Assembly: GCA_002159155.1 (NCBI GenBank)
Contig: LZRQ01000050.1
Span: 1-18,534, forward strand
Direction of reading: 5' to 3'
DNA: 18,534 nucleotides
Source of the DNA: Firmicutes bacterium ZCTH02-B6
Lineage (GTDB): Bacteria > Bacillota > Limnochordia > Limnochordales > ZCTH02-B6
Shown: positions 6,511 through 14,175 of the stretch, piece after piece
How the letters are laid out: each line of letters begins with the position of its first letter
Position numbering within the stretch: position 1 is the first letter of the stretch
Position numbers and translations under genes: made by a program
Notes under the pieces: model-generated
Seen by the model: the letters and a program-made list of their open reading frames with translations, nothing else
Databases searched by the model: none
What the model was told of the DNA's origin: nothing

Positions 6511-7923
6511 ATGACGGATTTGGACCAACGACTTGGCGACGTGTTTCGTGTAGTCGACGACCACCGCGACCTGTACGTTCAGTGGTTGCAGGAGCTGTGC
6601 CGGATCCCTAGCGTGGCCGCACAGAACCGGGGCATGGAGGAGGCCGCGCAGCAGGTGCGGCGTTACCTGGAGGCGTTGGCGGCGGGCCCGGCAGAGGCCG
6701 GCGGCACGGTGCAACTCGTTCCGACGAGCGGCTTTCCCGTCGTTTACGCTGAGTTCCCGGGCACGAGCCCGCGCACGCTGCTGTTTTACAACCACTATGA
6801 CGTACAGCCGGAAGACCCGGTAGAGCTGTGGCACTATCCCCCCTTCGGCGCCGAGATCCACGACGGCGTCATGTATGCCCGGGGAGTGGCCGACAACAAG
6901 GGCAACCTCATCGCCCGCATTGCGGCGGTTCACGCCCTCAAGCAGGCCCTGGGCGAGCTTCCCCTGCGGGTGAAGTTTGTGGCCGAAGGGGAAGAGGAGA
7001 TCGGCAGCGTCCACCTGCCCGAGTTTTGCCGCAACCACCCGGACTTGCTGCAGGCCGACGGCTGCATCTGGGAGTTTGGCTACAAGGATGCGGAAGGGCG
7101 CCTGCAGGTCTACCTGGGCGTTAAGGGGATCCTGTACGTCGAGCTCGTCTGCCGCGGGGCGTCGCAGGACTTGCACTCCGCCAACGCCGCCATCGTGCCC
7201 AACCCGGCCTGGCGGCTGGTGCAGGCCCTCAACACCCTCAAGGATCCGGCGACCGGCCGGGTGCAAATCGACGGTTTCTACGATGACGTCGAGCCGCCCA
7301 CCGAGCAGGATGAGGCCATGCTGGCCCAGATGACGTACAGCGAGGAGGCCATGAAACAGCGGCTCAAAATCCCCGCGTTCGTCAACGGCGTGACGGGTCA
7401 AGACCTCAAGCGGCAGCTGGTTTTCTCGCCGACGTGCAACATCTGCGGGTTGACCTCGGGTTATCAGGGCGAGGGCAGCAAGACGGTACTGCCCAGCGTG
7501 GCCCGGGCCAAGTTGGATTTTCGCCTGGTGCCCCGGCAAGATCCGCACAAAATCTTGGCCCAGCTCAAGGAACACCTGCGGAAGCACGGCTACGGCGACA
7601 TCGAGGTCATCGAGTGGGGGTTGGAGCATCCGGCCCGCACCCGCCCTGGCGAGACCATCGCTCGTTCGGTGGCGGCCATGGCGGAAAAGGTGTATGGGCA
7701 AGCGCCCAACGTCCTGCCCAGTTCGGCGGGCACCGGGCCCATGTACGAGGTTTGCCACCGTTTTGGCACCCCGGCTGTGTCGGTGGGGGTAGGCAACTTC
7801 GCATCCAACAACCACGCGCCCAACGAAAACATCCGCGTGGAAGATTTCGTGCAAGGGATCAAGTTGATGGCGGCGGTCATGCTGGACTTTGCGCAAAGGG
7901 ATCTGGACCTGGGCACGAGGTGA
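6511..7923 (+). CDS. M20 family metallo-dipeptidase
   Basis: A 470-residue di-zinc peptidase of the M20A/carnosinase-like group, which cleaves dipeptides and short peptides. Expected residues are present: H95 and D97 in YNHYDVQP, bridging D128 in RGVADNKG, general base E162 and ligand E163 in EGEEEIGS, and C-terminal ligand H435 in SNNHAPNEN. The lid/dimerisation domain sits between about 200 and 325, with H222 in SQDLHSANAA. Length is typical and there is no signal peptide, so it is cytoplasmic. GGAGG at 6494-6498 lies 12 nt before the ATG. It is the first gene after the 6379-6408 promoter, and the S12 gene follows 9 bp after its stop, so the two are almost certainly co-transcribed. Substrate specificity is unknown. 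Confidence 0.93.
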   Translation: MTDLDQRLGDVFRVVDDHRDLYVQWLQELCRIPSVAAQNRGMEEAAQQVRRYLEALAAGPAEAGGTVQLVPTSGFPVVYAEFPGTSPRTLLFYNHYDVQPEDPVELWHYPPFGAEIHDGVMYARGVADNKGNLIARIAAVHALKQALGELPLRVKFVAEGEEEIGSVHLPEFCRNHPDLLQADGCIWEFGYKDAEGRLQVYLGVKGILYVELVCRGASQDLHSANAAIVPNPAWRLVQALNTLKDPATGRVQIDGFYDDVEPPTEQDEAMLAQMTYSEEAMKQRLKIPAFVNGVTGQDLKRQLVFSPTCNICGLTSGYQGEGSKTVLPSVARAKLDFRLVPRQDPHKILAQLKEHLRKHGYGDIEVIEWGLEHPARTRPGETIARSVAAMAEKVYGQAPNVLPSSAGTGPMYEVCHRFGTPAVSVGVGNFASNNHAPNENIRVEDFVQGIKLMAAVMLDFAQRDLDLGTR

Positions 7924-7932
7924 TACAGACCG

Positions 7933-9336
7933 ATGCTAAGCCGTACACCCCGTTCGCAGCACTCGTCATGGGATGAGTTTGAAGCTCTTGTTGCTCAGGT
8001 AATGGAGGCCGAGCAGGTGCCGGCCGTCAGCGTCGCCTTTGCCCGGGACGGCGAGCTCGTGTACGCCCGCGGGTTTGGATGGCAGGACCGGGAGAAGGGC
8101 ATCCCGGCCGATGCCGCCACGGTCTACGGGGTTGCTTCCGTTACCAAATCTTTTACCGCGGCCGCGATTCTGCAGCTGGAGGAGGCCGGAAAACTGTCGG
8201 TCGACGATCCGGTGCGGCGGCACCTGCCCGAGTTCCGGGTGTCCGACCCGGAGGCGACCGAGCGTATCACCCTGCATCACCTGCTCTCCCACACCAGCGG
8301 CCTGCCGCCGTTGCCGGTCAGGCGCGGCGGTCAGCTCCGGGCTCACCCGGAGCGGCCGGCGCGGCCCATCCCGCAGGCCGTTGACGACCTGCTCGCGTAC
8401 TTGGCCGAAGAGCCTTATGAGATGCTGGCAGCTCCGGGCGAGACGTTCAGCTACTCCAACGATGCGTATGCGCTGCTTGGGGCCGTCATTGAGCGGGTCA
8501 GCGGCGAGCCGTTCCCTGTCTACGTGGAACGCCATATCCTGCAGCCGCTTGGGATGCGGCGATCAACCATCGAGACGGACGTGGTGGAGCGGTTCCCGTC
8601 CGTCGCCCAGCTGTACGTGCGCAGCGAGGAGCAACCGGGACGTGTGGTGGCGGATCCCGGCTGGCCCGAGTGGGGACCCTACAAGGCCTCCGGGGCGTTG
8701 CGTTCGAACGTGCTCGACATGATCCGCTATTTGTCCTGCTACGTCGCGGGCGGCCGCTTGGGTGACGCCGTGGTACTCCAGCCGGCCGCCGTGGCGCGCA
8801 TGCGCCGCCCGGTCATCGAATACTTGCCCGGGCTGCAGTACGCCTACGGGCTGCAAGTGCGCACGCTGGCGCCCGGCCTCACCGCCGTCGGCCACGGTGG
8901 CAACCAGAAAGGCATTGCCGCCTATGCCGGCTACGTACCTGAGAAAGGCGTTTGCGGCGTCGTTCTCGCCAACTTGATTCAGGTTCCTTGTTTCAACATC
9001 TGGGAGGCTGGCATCCGGACCGTGCTGGGGCTTGAGCCCGCCGCCGAGCAGCCGCCGGCAAATCCTCCTGCGGACGTCAACTGGCAGGAGTATGCCGGCG
9101 TCTTTTGTTCGGACGAGGGCATGGAGCTGCGCATCCGGGTAGCGGAAGACGGGCGTGGCCTGGTGGCGGAATCCGAAGGCGTCGCCAGCCCGGCGCGTTG
9201 GTTGGGGCCAGACTACTTTGAGATGCGCATCCGCGCCCGCCGGGAAGAGTTTCTTTTCTTGCGGGACGCGGAAGGCAGAATTCCCGCTGTGCGCTATCAC
9301 CTGCGCGTGCTGCGCAAGGTGGGCGGCAGCCGGTAA
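7933..9336 (+). CDS. S12 (class C beta-lactamase-like) serine hydrolase
   Basis: A 467-residue serine hydrolase of the beta-lactamase/DD-peptidase/D-aminopeptidase superfamily. The SxxK motif is S69-K72 (ASVTKSF), the YxN motif is Y174-N176 (FSYSNDAY), and HGG at 321-323 (GHGGNQKG) replaces the KTG box, as in many S12 esterases and D-aminopeptidases. Residues about 380-467 form a beta-rich C-terminal domain like the lipocalin-type extension of S12 peptidases. No signal peptide is seen, so it is more likely an intracellular peptidase or amidase than a secreted beta-lactamase. GAGGTGAT at 7916-7923 overlaps the M20 stop and precedes the ATG by 9 nt, pointing to translational coupling. In this operon a role on D-amino-acid-containing or modified peptides is plausible but inferred. 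Confidence 0.88.
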   Translation: MLSRTPRSQHSSWDEFEALVAQVMEAEQVPAVSVAFARDGELVYARGFGWQDREKGIPADAATVYGVASVTKSFTAAAILQLEEAGKLSVDDPVRRHLPEFRVSDPEATERITLHHLLSHTSGLPPLPVRRGGQLRAHPERPARPIPQAVDDLLAYLAEEPYEMLAAPGETFSYSNDAYALLGAVIERVSGEPFPVYVERHILQPLGMRRSTIETDVVERFPSVAQLYVRSEEQPGRVVADPGWPEWGPYKASGALRSNVLDMIRYLSCYVAGGRLGDAVVLQPAAVARMRRPVIEYLPGLQYAYGLQVRTLAPGLTAVGHGGNQKGIAAYAGYVPEKGVCGVVLANLIQVPCFNIWEAGIRTVLGLEPAAEQPPANPPADVNWQEYAGVFCSDEGMELRIRVAEDGRGLVAESEGVASPARWLGPDYFEMRIRARREEFLFLRDAEGRIPAVRYHLRVLRKVGGSR

Positions 9337-9390
9337 AAAGGGGGCTTGACGGAGGCAGCTGGAAACAGAATGGCGGATCAGAACCACTAA

Positions 9391-9411
9391 GTTGTGAAAT
9401 TGTCGAACAAC
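9391..9411. promoter_or_regulatory. Short inverted repeat upstream of the binding-protein gene
   Basis: GTTGT (9391-9395) and ACAAC (9407-9411) are inverted, and a nested TTGT/ACAA (9400-9403 and 9407-9410) shares the right arm. It lies in the AT-rich part of the 98-bp gap just before the Shine-Dalgarno. It could be an operator or a small mRNA stem; evidence is weak. Confidence 0.25.
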
Positions 9412-9434
9412 AAAGGAAAGCGAGGGGCGAGTCG

Positions 9435-11003
9435 ATGAAGGCAAAGCGCTTGAACAGCTTCGCAGTGTTCGCAGCGCTTCTACTTGCAGGGATCGTGGCT
9501 CTGTCGGGACCGGCGTTCGCGCAGGTGCCCCAGGTGCTGGTCGTGGCCCTGGAAACCGACGTGGTGCAGTTTGACACCGTCAAGATCCAAGACGACACCA
9601 CCAGCCACGTGGCTTATCAAATCTTTGAGCGCCTGGTCAACAGGACCGTGGACGGCGGCCTTGAGCCTGCCCTGGCCGTCGCCTGGGAGAGCGACCCTTC
9701 GGGCCAGGTATGGACGTTCCACCTGCGGCAGGGCGTGCGCTTCCACGACGGGTCGCCGTTTAACGCGGAGGTCGTCAAGTGGCACTTTGAGCGGGGCCAG
9801 GGGCCGGACAGCTACTTCCAGTCGCCCTTTAGCGTCATTGACCGCATCGAGACGCCCGATGAGTACACGGTCGTCTTCTACCTCAAGGAAGCCAACGCGG
9901 CGTTTCTTGAGCAGGTAGTCCTGACCAACGCCGGTTTCATCCCCAGCAAGAAGGCCTTTGAGGAAAAGGGCGACGCGTTCGCTTTCGAGCCCGTGGGCAC
10001 GGGGCCCTTCAAGTGGGATACGTGGGTCAAGGGCCAGCGGGTGGAGTTGGCCCGCAACGACGACTGGTGGGGCAACGGGCCCAAGCTGGACAAGCTCGTC
10101 TTCCGCGTGATCCCGGAGGCCAACACCCAGGTCATTGAGCTTGAGACCGGCGGCGTGCACATCATCAGCCGCGCGCCCCAGTCGGACATGGAGCGGCTGG
10201 AGCGGAATCCCAACATCGTGGTGCTCAACCTGCCGTCCTACCGGACCCGGGCCCTCGAGTTCAACGTGACTCGGCCGCCCTTTGACGACGTCCGCGTCCG
10301 CCAGGCGGTGCAGCACGCGGTGGATATGCAGCTCATCGTGAGCGCGCTGGCCGAACCGACCGTCATGTACGCGGACTCGGTGGTGCCCACGGCTTCCTGG
10401 GCTTATCCGGGCCCTGGCGTCTTGCCCAACTACCCGTACAATCCCGAGCGGGCCGCGCAGCTGCTGACGGAAGCCGGCTATGTGCGCAACGCCCAGGGGC
10501 GGTGGACCAAGGACGGTCAGCCGCTGCGGGTCGTCATCCACTCCTCGGACAACCGCTACTTCATGGACACCGACATCTCCGCCGCGGTCGCCAACCAGCT
10601 CAACCGGTTTGGCATCGAGGCCAGCGTGCGGGTGATGGAGTGGGCGGCGTACCTGGAGGAGGTCCGCAACGGCCAGCACCAGGTCGCGTTCCTCGGGTGG
10701 AACCAGTCCAGCCCCGAGCCGTCCATTTTCACCGACGCCAAGGCTAAGACCGCCGGGCGCGGCAATTACGGCGGCTACAGCGATCCGGCGCTGGACGCGA
10801 TTCTCGAGCAGGCGCTGCGGACCGCGGACCAAGAGGCGCGCAAGGAGCTCTACGTCGAGGCCCAGCGCATCATCAACGAGAACGCCTGGTTCTTCTGGGT
10901 CGGCAACGAGTCCAGGACCTGGATCTTCCGCAAGGAAGTGCAAGGCTTCAACCCGAGCCCGTCCTTGCCCAATACCTACACCGACGTCGTGATCTCGCGG
11001 TAG
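9435..11003 (+). CDS. Peptide ABC transporter substrate-binding protein (family 5)
   Basis: A 522-residue extracytoplasmic solute-binding protein of the DppA/OppA family (SBP_bac_5), which captures peptides for the two permeases encoded next. Residues 1-29 are a classical signal peptide ending AFA before Q30. The family signature is clear at about 76-113 (LEPALAVAWE, WTFHLRQGVRFHDGSPF), followed by GTGPFKWDTW and a conserved C-terminal lobe. There is no lipobox cysteine, so it is not anchored as a lipoprotein, unusual for a monoderm. GAGGGG 7 nt before the ATG supports the start. It lies 98 bp after the S12 gene, and a strong hairpin separates it from the first permease, which would allow higher production of the binding protein than of the membrane subunits. 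The ligand may be peptides or another compound, since family 5 is broad. Confidence 0.93.
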   Translation: MKAKRLNSFAVFAALLLAGIVALSGPAFAQVPQVLVVALETDVVQFDTVKIQDDTTSHVAYQIFERLVNRTVDGGLEPALAVAWESDPSGQVWTFHLRQGVRFHDGSPFNAEVVKWHFERGQGPDSYFQSPFSVIDRIETPDEYTVVFYLKEANAAFLEQVVLTNAGFIPSKKAFEEKGDAFAFEPVGTGPFKWDTWVKGQRVELARNDDWWGNGPKLDKLVFRVIPEANTQVIELETGGVHIISRAPQSDMERLERNPNIVVLNLPSYRTRALEFNVTRPPFDDVRVRQAVQHAVDMQLIVSALAEPTVMYADSVVPTASWAYPGPGVLPNYPYNPERAAQLLTEAGYVRNAQGRWTKDGQPLRVVIHSSDNRYFMDTDISAAVANQLNRFGIEASVRVMEWAAYLEEVRNGQHQVAFLGWNQSSPEPSIFTDAKAKTAGRGNYGGYSDPALDAILEQALRTADQEARKELYVEAQRIINENAWFFWVGNESRTWIFRKEVQGFNPSPSLPNTYTDVVISR

Positions 11004-11045
11004 GCCGTCCAGGCGGCGGCTGGCCGCAACGTCTGCCGAACACCT

Positions 11046-11076
11046 AGGAGGTGGGGGGGATGCCCCTCCACCTCCT
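11046..11076 (+). promoter_or_regulatory. Strong intercistronic hairpin sequestering a Shine-Dalgarno
   Basis: AGGAGGTGG (11046-11054) pairs perfectly with CCACCTCCT (11068-11076). The stem continues with a G-T(U) pair and four G-C pairs to a 3-nt ATG loop, 14 pairs in all. It is not followed by a T-tract. It sits between the binding protein and the first permease, a common place for structures that protect the upstream message and lower downstream expression. Confidence 0.6.
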
Positions 11077-11122
11077 TGGGGAGGAAGAAGCTTGTCCCAG
11101 TACGTGGTGCGCAAGCTGCTGA
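11060..11122 (+). CDS. Possible 20-residue leader ORF overlapping the permease start
   Basis: ATG at 11060 is preceded by a perfect AGGAGGTG at 8-nt spacing, a better initiation site than that of the permease itself. The frame reads MPLHLLGEEEACPSTWCASC and stops at 11120-11122, overlapping the first ten codons of the TTG-started permease in another frame. Its Shine-Dalgarno and ATG lie in the left arm and loop of the hairpin. Translation could open the hairpin or couple to the permease. This may equally be chance from the GGAGG-rich hairpin; no homology is recognised. Confidence 0.3.
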   Translation: MPLHLLGEEEACPSTWCASC

Positions 11123-12033
11123 GCTCGATCTTGGTGCTTCTCGGCGTGTCGTTGGCCGTGTTTCTCATACTCCACCTCAGCCCGGGGGACCCGGCCCGCT
11201 TGCTGGCCGGACCTGAGGCTTATGAAGAGGACATCGCGGCCATCCGGGAGCGCCTGGGGTTAAACGATCCGCTGCACGTCCAGTACGGCCGGTTTCTCAT
11301 GGGAGTCCTACGGCTAGACCTGGGCAACTCGTTCCGCACGAGCCGGCCGGTCACCCAGGAAATCGCGGCCCGTTTCCCGTACACGGTGGAGCTGGCGGTG
11401 GCCAGCATCCTGTGGTCTTTGCCGTTCGGCATCGCCGTTGGCGTGTTTGCCGCGAGGAGGCCCAATTCGCCGGGTGATGGCCTCTCGATGGGCATGGCGC
11501 TGTTGGGTGTGTCGATGCCCACGTTTTGGCTCGGACTGCTCTTGATGTTGCTGTTTTCCTACTACTTGGGCTGGCTGCCCGCGTCGGGCCGCGGCGGTTC
11601 GCTGCTGACGCTGGAAGGGTGGCGCACCATCATCATGCCGGCTCTCACCCTCGGCAGCCCGGCGGCGGCCGTCTTTGCCCGCATCACCCGGTCGAGCATG
11701 CTGCAGGTGCTGGACTTGGACTACATCCGCACGGCCAGATCCAAAGGGCTGTCTGAACAGCGGGTGACTTATCGCCACGCCCTGCGCAATGCCTTGATCC
11801 CGGTGGTCACGATGGCGGGATTGCAGTTTGGCAGCCTCTTGGGCGGCGCCCTCGTCACCGAGCAGGTGTTTGCCTGGCCCGGCATCGGCACTTTGCTGGT
11901 CAACGCGATCCTTTCCCGGGACTATCCCGTGGTGCAGGGCTGCATTTTGGTCATCGCGGCGGTCTTTGTGCTGGTAAACCTGGCGGTCGATTTGCTCTAT
12001 TCGCTGGTCGATCCCAGAATCACATACAGTTAG
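11092..12033 (+). CDS. Dipeptide/oligopeptide ABC transporter permease, DppB type
   Basis: A 313-residue inner-membrane subunit with about six hydrophobic segments (roughly 9-29, 100-120, 132-155, 178-197, 236-256, 280-303). The DppB/OppB pattern is clear: N-terminal LLSSILVLLGVSLAVF, SPGDPAR at 30-36, and LRLDLGNSF around 73-81. The EAA-type ATPase-contact loop is at about 211-237 (YIRTARSKGLSEQRVTYRHALRN). The start is TTG at 11092, 7 nt after GGGGAGG; no ATG exists in frame upstream, and the next in-frame start is GTG at 11104. It pairs with the DppC-like permease 12 bp downstream to form the channel for the family 5 binding protein. The rare start codon plus the preceding hairpin suggest damped translation. 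Confidence 0.92.
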   Translation: MSQYVVRKLLSSILVLLGVSLAVFLILHLSPGDPARLLAGPEAYEEDIAAIRERLGLNDPLHVQYGRFLMGVLRLDLGNSFRTSRPVTQEIAARFPYTVELAVASILWSLPFGIAVGVFAARRPNSPGDGLSMGMALLGVSMPTFWLGLLLMLLFSYYLGWLPASGRGGSLLTLEGWRTIIMPALTLGSPAAAVFARITRSSMLQVLDLDYIRTARSKGLSEQRVTYRHALRNALIPVVTMAGLQFGSLLGGALVTEQVFAWPGIGTLLVNAILSRDYPVVQGCILVIAAVFVLVNLAVDLLYSLVDPRITYS

Positions 12034-12045
12034 TGGGCGGTAGCC

Positions 12046-12888
12046 GTGCAGGTACTGAAACGTTTGCTCCGACACCGTTCGGCTCGCGTCGGCGGGCTGC
12101 TGCTGATATTCATTACGCTGATGGCGATCTTTGCCGGCGTCATTGCCCCCAACGGCTATGACGATCAGGATCTCCTCTCACGGCTCAAGCCGCCGTCCAA
12201 AGAACATTGGATGGGCACCGACCAGCTGGGCCGTGGCATCTTTGACCGGGTCGTGTGGGGTGCCCGCATCTCCCTCATGGTCGGGATCGCGGCCACCGCC
12301 ATCAGTCTTGTCCTCGGTACGGCTCTCGGGCTCGTGTCGGGCTACTACGGCGGTTGGGTGGACCGCGTGATCATGGGCGTGATGGAGGTGCTGCTGGCGT
12401 TCCCCGGCATTTTGCTGGCCATCGCCGTTGTCTCCATCTTCGGCCCGGGGCTCAACAACGTCATGCTCGCGGTCGGCATCGCGCATGTGCCGCAATTCGC
12501 GCGCATGGCGCGAGGCGCAACGCTCTCCGCCAAGGCCATGGATTTCGTGGAAGCGGAGCGGGCCATCGGCGCGAACCACTCCCGCATCATCTGGGTGCAC
12601 ATTTTGCCCAACATCTTGGGTCCCATCGTGGTGTTGTCCACTTTGAGCGTGGGCACGTCCATTTTGTCGGCCGCCGGTCTGAGTTTCCTTGGGCTCGGCG
12701 CCCAGCCCCCGGTACCCGACTGGGGCGGCATGATCAGCCAAGGACGTCAGTTCTTGCGCACGGCCTGGTGGGTGGGCGTGTTCCCAGGGTTGGCGATCTT
12801 GATCACGGTGCTCGGTTTCAACTTGTTGGGCGATGGGCTGCGGGACGCGCTTGATCCCCGCATGCGTCTGAACAAGAACCAGGGGTAA
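12046..12888 (+). CDS. Dipeptide/oligopeptide ABC transporter permease, DppC type
   Basis: A 280-residue partner permease. The N-terminal helix (about 14-34) is followed by HWMGTDQLGRGIFDRVVWGARISL (54-77, shown as the usual DppC/OppC block), then about five more membrane segments. The EAA loop is at about 168-192 (VEAERAIGANHSRIIWVHIL). The C-terminus LLGDGLRDALDPRMR (260-274) is diagnostic of the family. It starts with GTG at 12046, 12 bp after the first permease; the Shine-Dalgarno is weak (GGGCGG), so translation may depend on coupling. No gene for an ATP-binding subunit follows; the next gene is a peptidase, so the transporter must borrow ATPases encoded elsewhere. Confidence 0.92.
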   Translation: MQVLKRLLRHRSARVGGLLLIFITLMAIFAGVIAPNGYDDQDLLSRLKPPSKEHWMGTDQLGRGIFDRVVWGARISLMVGIAATAISLVLGTALGLVSGYYGGWVDRVIMGVMEVLLAFPGILLAIAVVSIFGPGLNNVMLAVGIAHVPQFARMARGATLSAKAMDFVEAERAIGANHSRIIWVHILPNILGPIVVLSTLSVGTSILSAAGLSFLGLGAQPPVPDWGGMISQGRQFLRTAWWVGVFPGLAILITVLGFNLLGDGLRDALDPRMRLNKNQG

Positions 12889-12929
12889 TGCGAAACCGTT
12901 AGCGCGCAAAGCGGAAGGTGGAATCTGGC

Positions 12930-14153
12930 GTGAATAGTTTTGACCCCGCCGGGGCGGTCGACCGGGCATTGGCGTCGCCCGTTTACCGGGCGATGGAGCG
13001 CTGGATCGATGAGCACCAATCGGATTATATCCAGCAACTGATCGCCGTCACCGAGGTGCCGGCCCCGCCCTTCAAGGAAGAAGCGCGGGCCCGGTTTGTC
13101 GCGGACGCGTTTCGTCGCATTGGGTTGACCGACGTCTCCATCGACGAGGAAGGCAATGTGGTCGCCGTCTACCCGGCCGGCGGAGGGCAAGGGGGGACAA
13201 GCGCCCAGGGCGCCGACGAGGTGCTGGTCATCAGCGCCCACCTGGATACGGTCTTCCCTGAGGGAACCGATACGCGGGTTCGCTGGGAAGGCGATAGGTT
13301 CTATGCCCCGGGAGTCGGCGACAACAGCACCCATGTGGCAGCGCTCCTTTTTATCGCCCGAGGACTGCTGGAGGCGGGCTTCCGGCCGCGCCGGGACATC
13401 GTCTTCCTGGCCAACGTGGGCGAGGAAGGGCTGGGCAATCTGCGGGGAATGCGCTACTTCTTTGAGCGGGGCTTGGGCGCCAAGCGCCGGGTGGCCGCCA
13501 CCCTGGTGCTGGACGGCCGGATCGGGTTTTTGGGCACCGAGGCCGTCGGCAGCCGGCGCCTGTCGGTCACTTACACCGGGCCTGGCGGACATTCGTGGGG
13601 CGACTTCGGCCGGCCCAGCGCCGTGCACGCCTTGGGCCGGGCCATCGCCGCCATCGCGCAGCTCAAGGTGCCCGAGGATCCGAAGACCACCTTCAACGTG
13701 GGCACCGTGAGCGGGGGCACCGCGGTCAACGCCATCGCCGAGCGGGCCAATATGGTGGTGGACTTGCGGTCCGTGGACGGCGCCGCCTTGGCGGAGCTCG
13801 AGGCGGCAGTGCGGCGGGCCATTGAGAACGCGGCAAAAGAAGAACAGAACATTGACGTGAAGATCGACGTCGTCGGTGAGCGGCCCGGCGGCCGGATCGA
13901 TCCCGGCCACCCGCTGGTCAGGCTGGTCCAAGCGGCGGCGGAACGCCTGGGCGTCACGCTGACTCGCGAGGCCAACAGCACCGACGCCAACATCCCGCAG
14001 TCGTTGGGCTTGCCGGCCGTCGTCTTTGGCATCAAGCGGGCCGGCGGCGCCCACACATTGCAGGAATACATGGAAGTCCCGTCCGTGTGGGGCGGGCTCC
14101 GGCTGGCCGTTTTGGCGCTGCTCAGCACCGAGGCGTGGCTGGCGGACAAGTAA
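12930..14153 (+). CDS. M20 family peptidase (second)
   Basis: A 407-residue di-metal peptidase from a different M20 subgroup (peptidase T/ArgE-like) than the one at 6511. Key residues, numbered from GTG 12930: H104 and D106 in SAHLDTVFP, bridging D131 in GVGDNSTHVAA, and E165/E166 in VGEEGLGN. A lid domain follows with GPGGHSWGDFG. No signal peptide is present. Two GTG codons can start it: 12918 overlaps the Shine-Dalgarno GGAAGGTGG (12913-12921), whereas 12930 sits about 8 nt after it and is preferred. A Gly-rich insertion (AGGGQGGTSAQGAD) separates early strands. It lies about 40 bp after the DppC gene and 22 bp before capA. It probably cleaves transported dipeptides, N-acylated amino acids or a related amide; which one is not visible. 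Confidence 0.9.
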   Translation: MNSFDPAGAVDRALASPVYRAMERWIDEHQSDYIQQLIAVTEVPAPPFKEEARARFVADAFRRIGLTDVSIDEEGNVVAVYPAGGGQGGTSAQGADEVLVISAHLDTVFPEGTDTRVRWEGDRFYAPGVGDNSTHVAALLFIARGLLEAGFRPRRDIVFLANVGEEGLGNLRGMRYFFERGLGAKRRVAATLVLDGRIGFLGTEAVGSRRLSVTYTGPGGHSWGDFGRPSAVHALGRAIAAIAQLKVPEDPKTTFNVGTVSGGTAVNAIAERANMVVDLRSVDGAALAELEAAVRRAIENAAKEEQNIDVKIDVVGERPGGRIDPGHPLVRLVQAAAERLGVTLTREANSTDANIPQSLGLPAVVFGIKRAGGAHTLQEYMEVPSVWGGLRLAVLALLSTEAWLADK

Positions 14154-14175
14154 GAGCGGACGGAGGTTTGCGCCG

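Noticed and set aside
9480..11168. A 560-codon minus-strand frame opposite the binding protein
   Set aside because: The plus strand holds a full family 5 binding protein with signal peptide and ribosome-binding site; the antisense frame is compositional.
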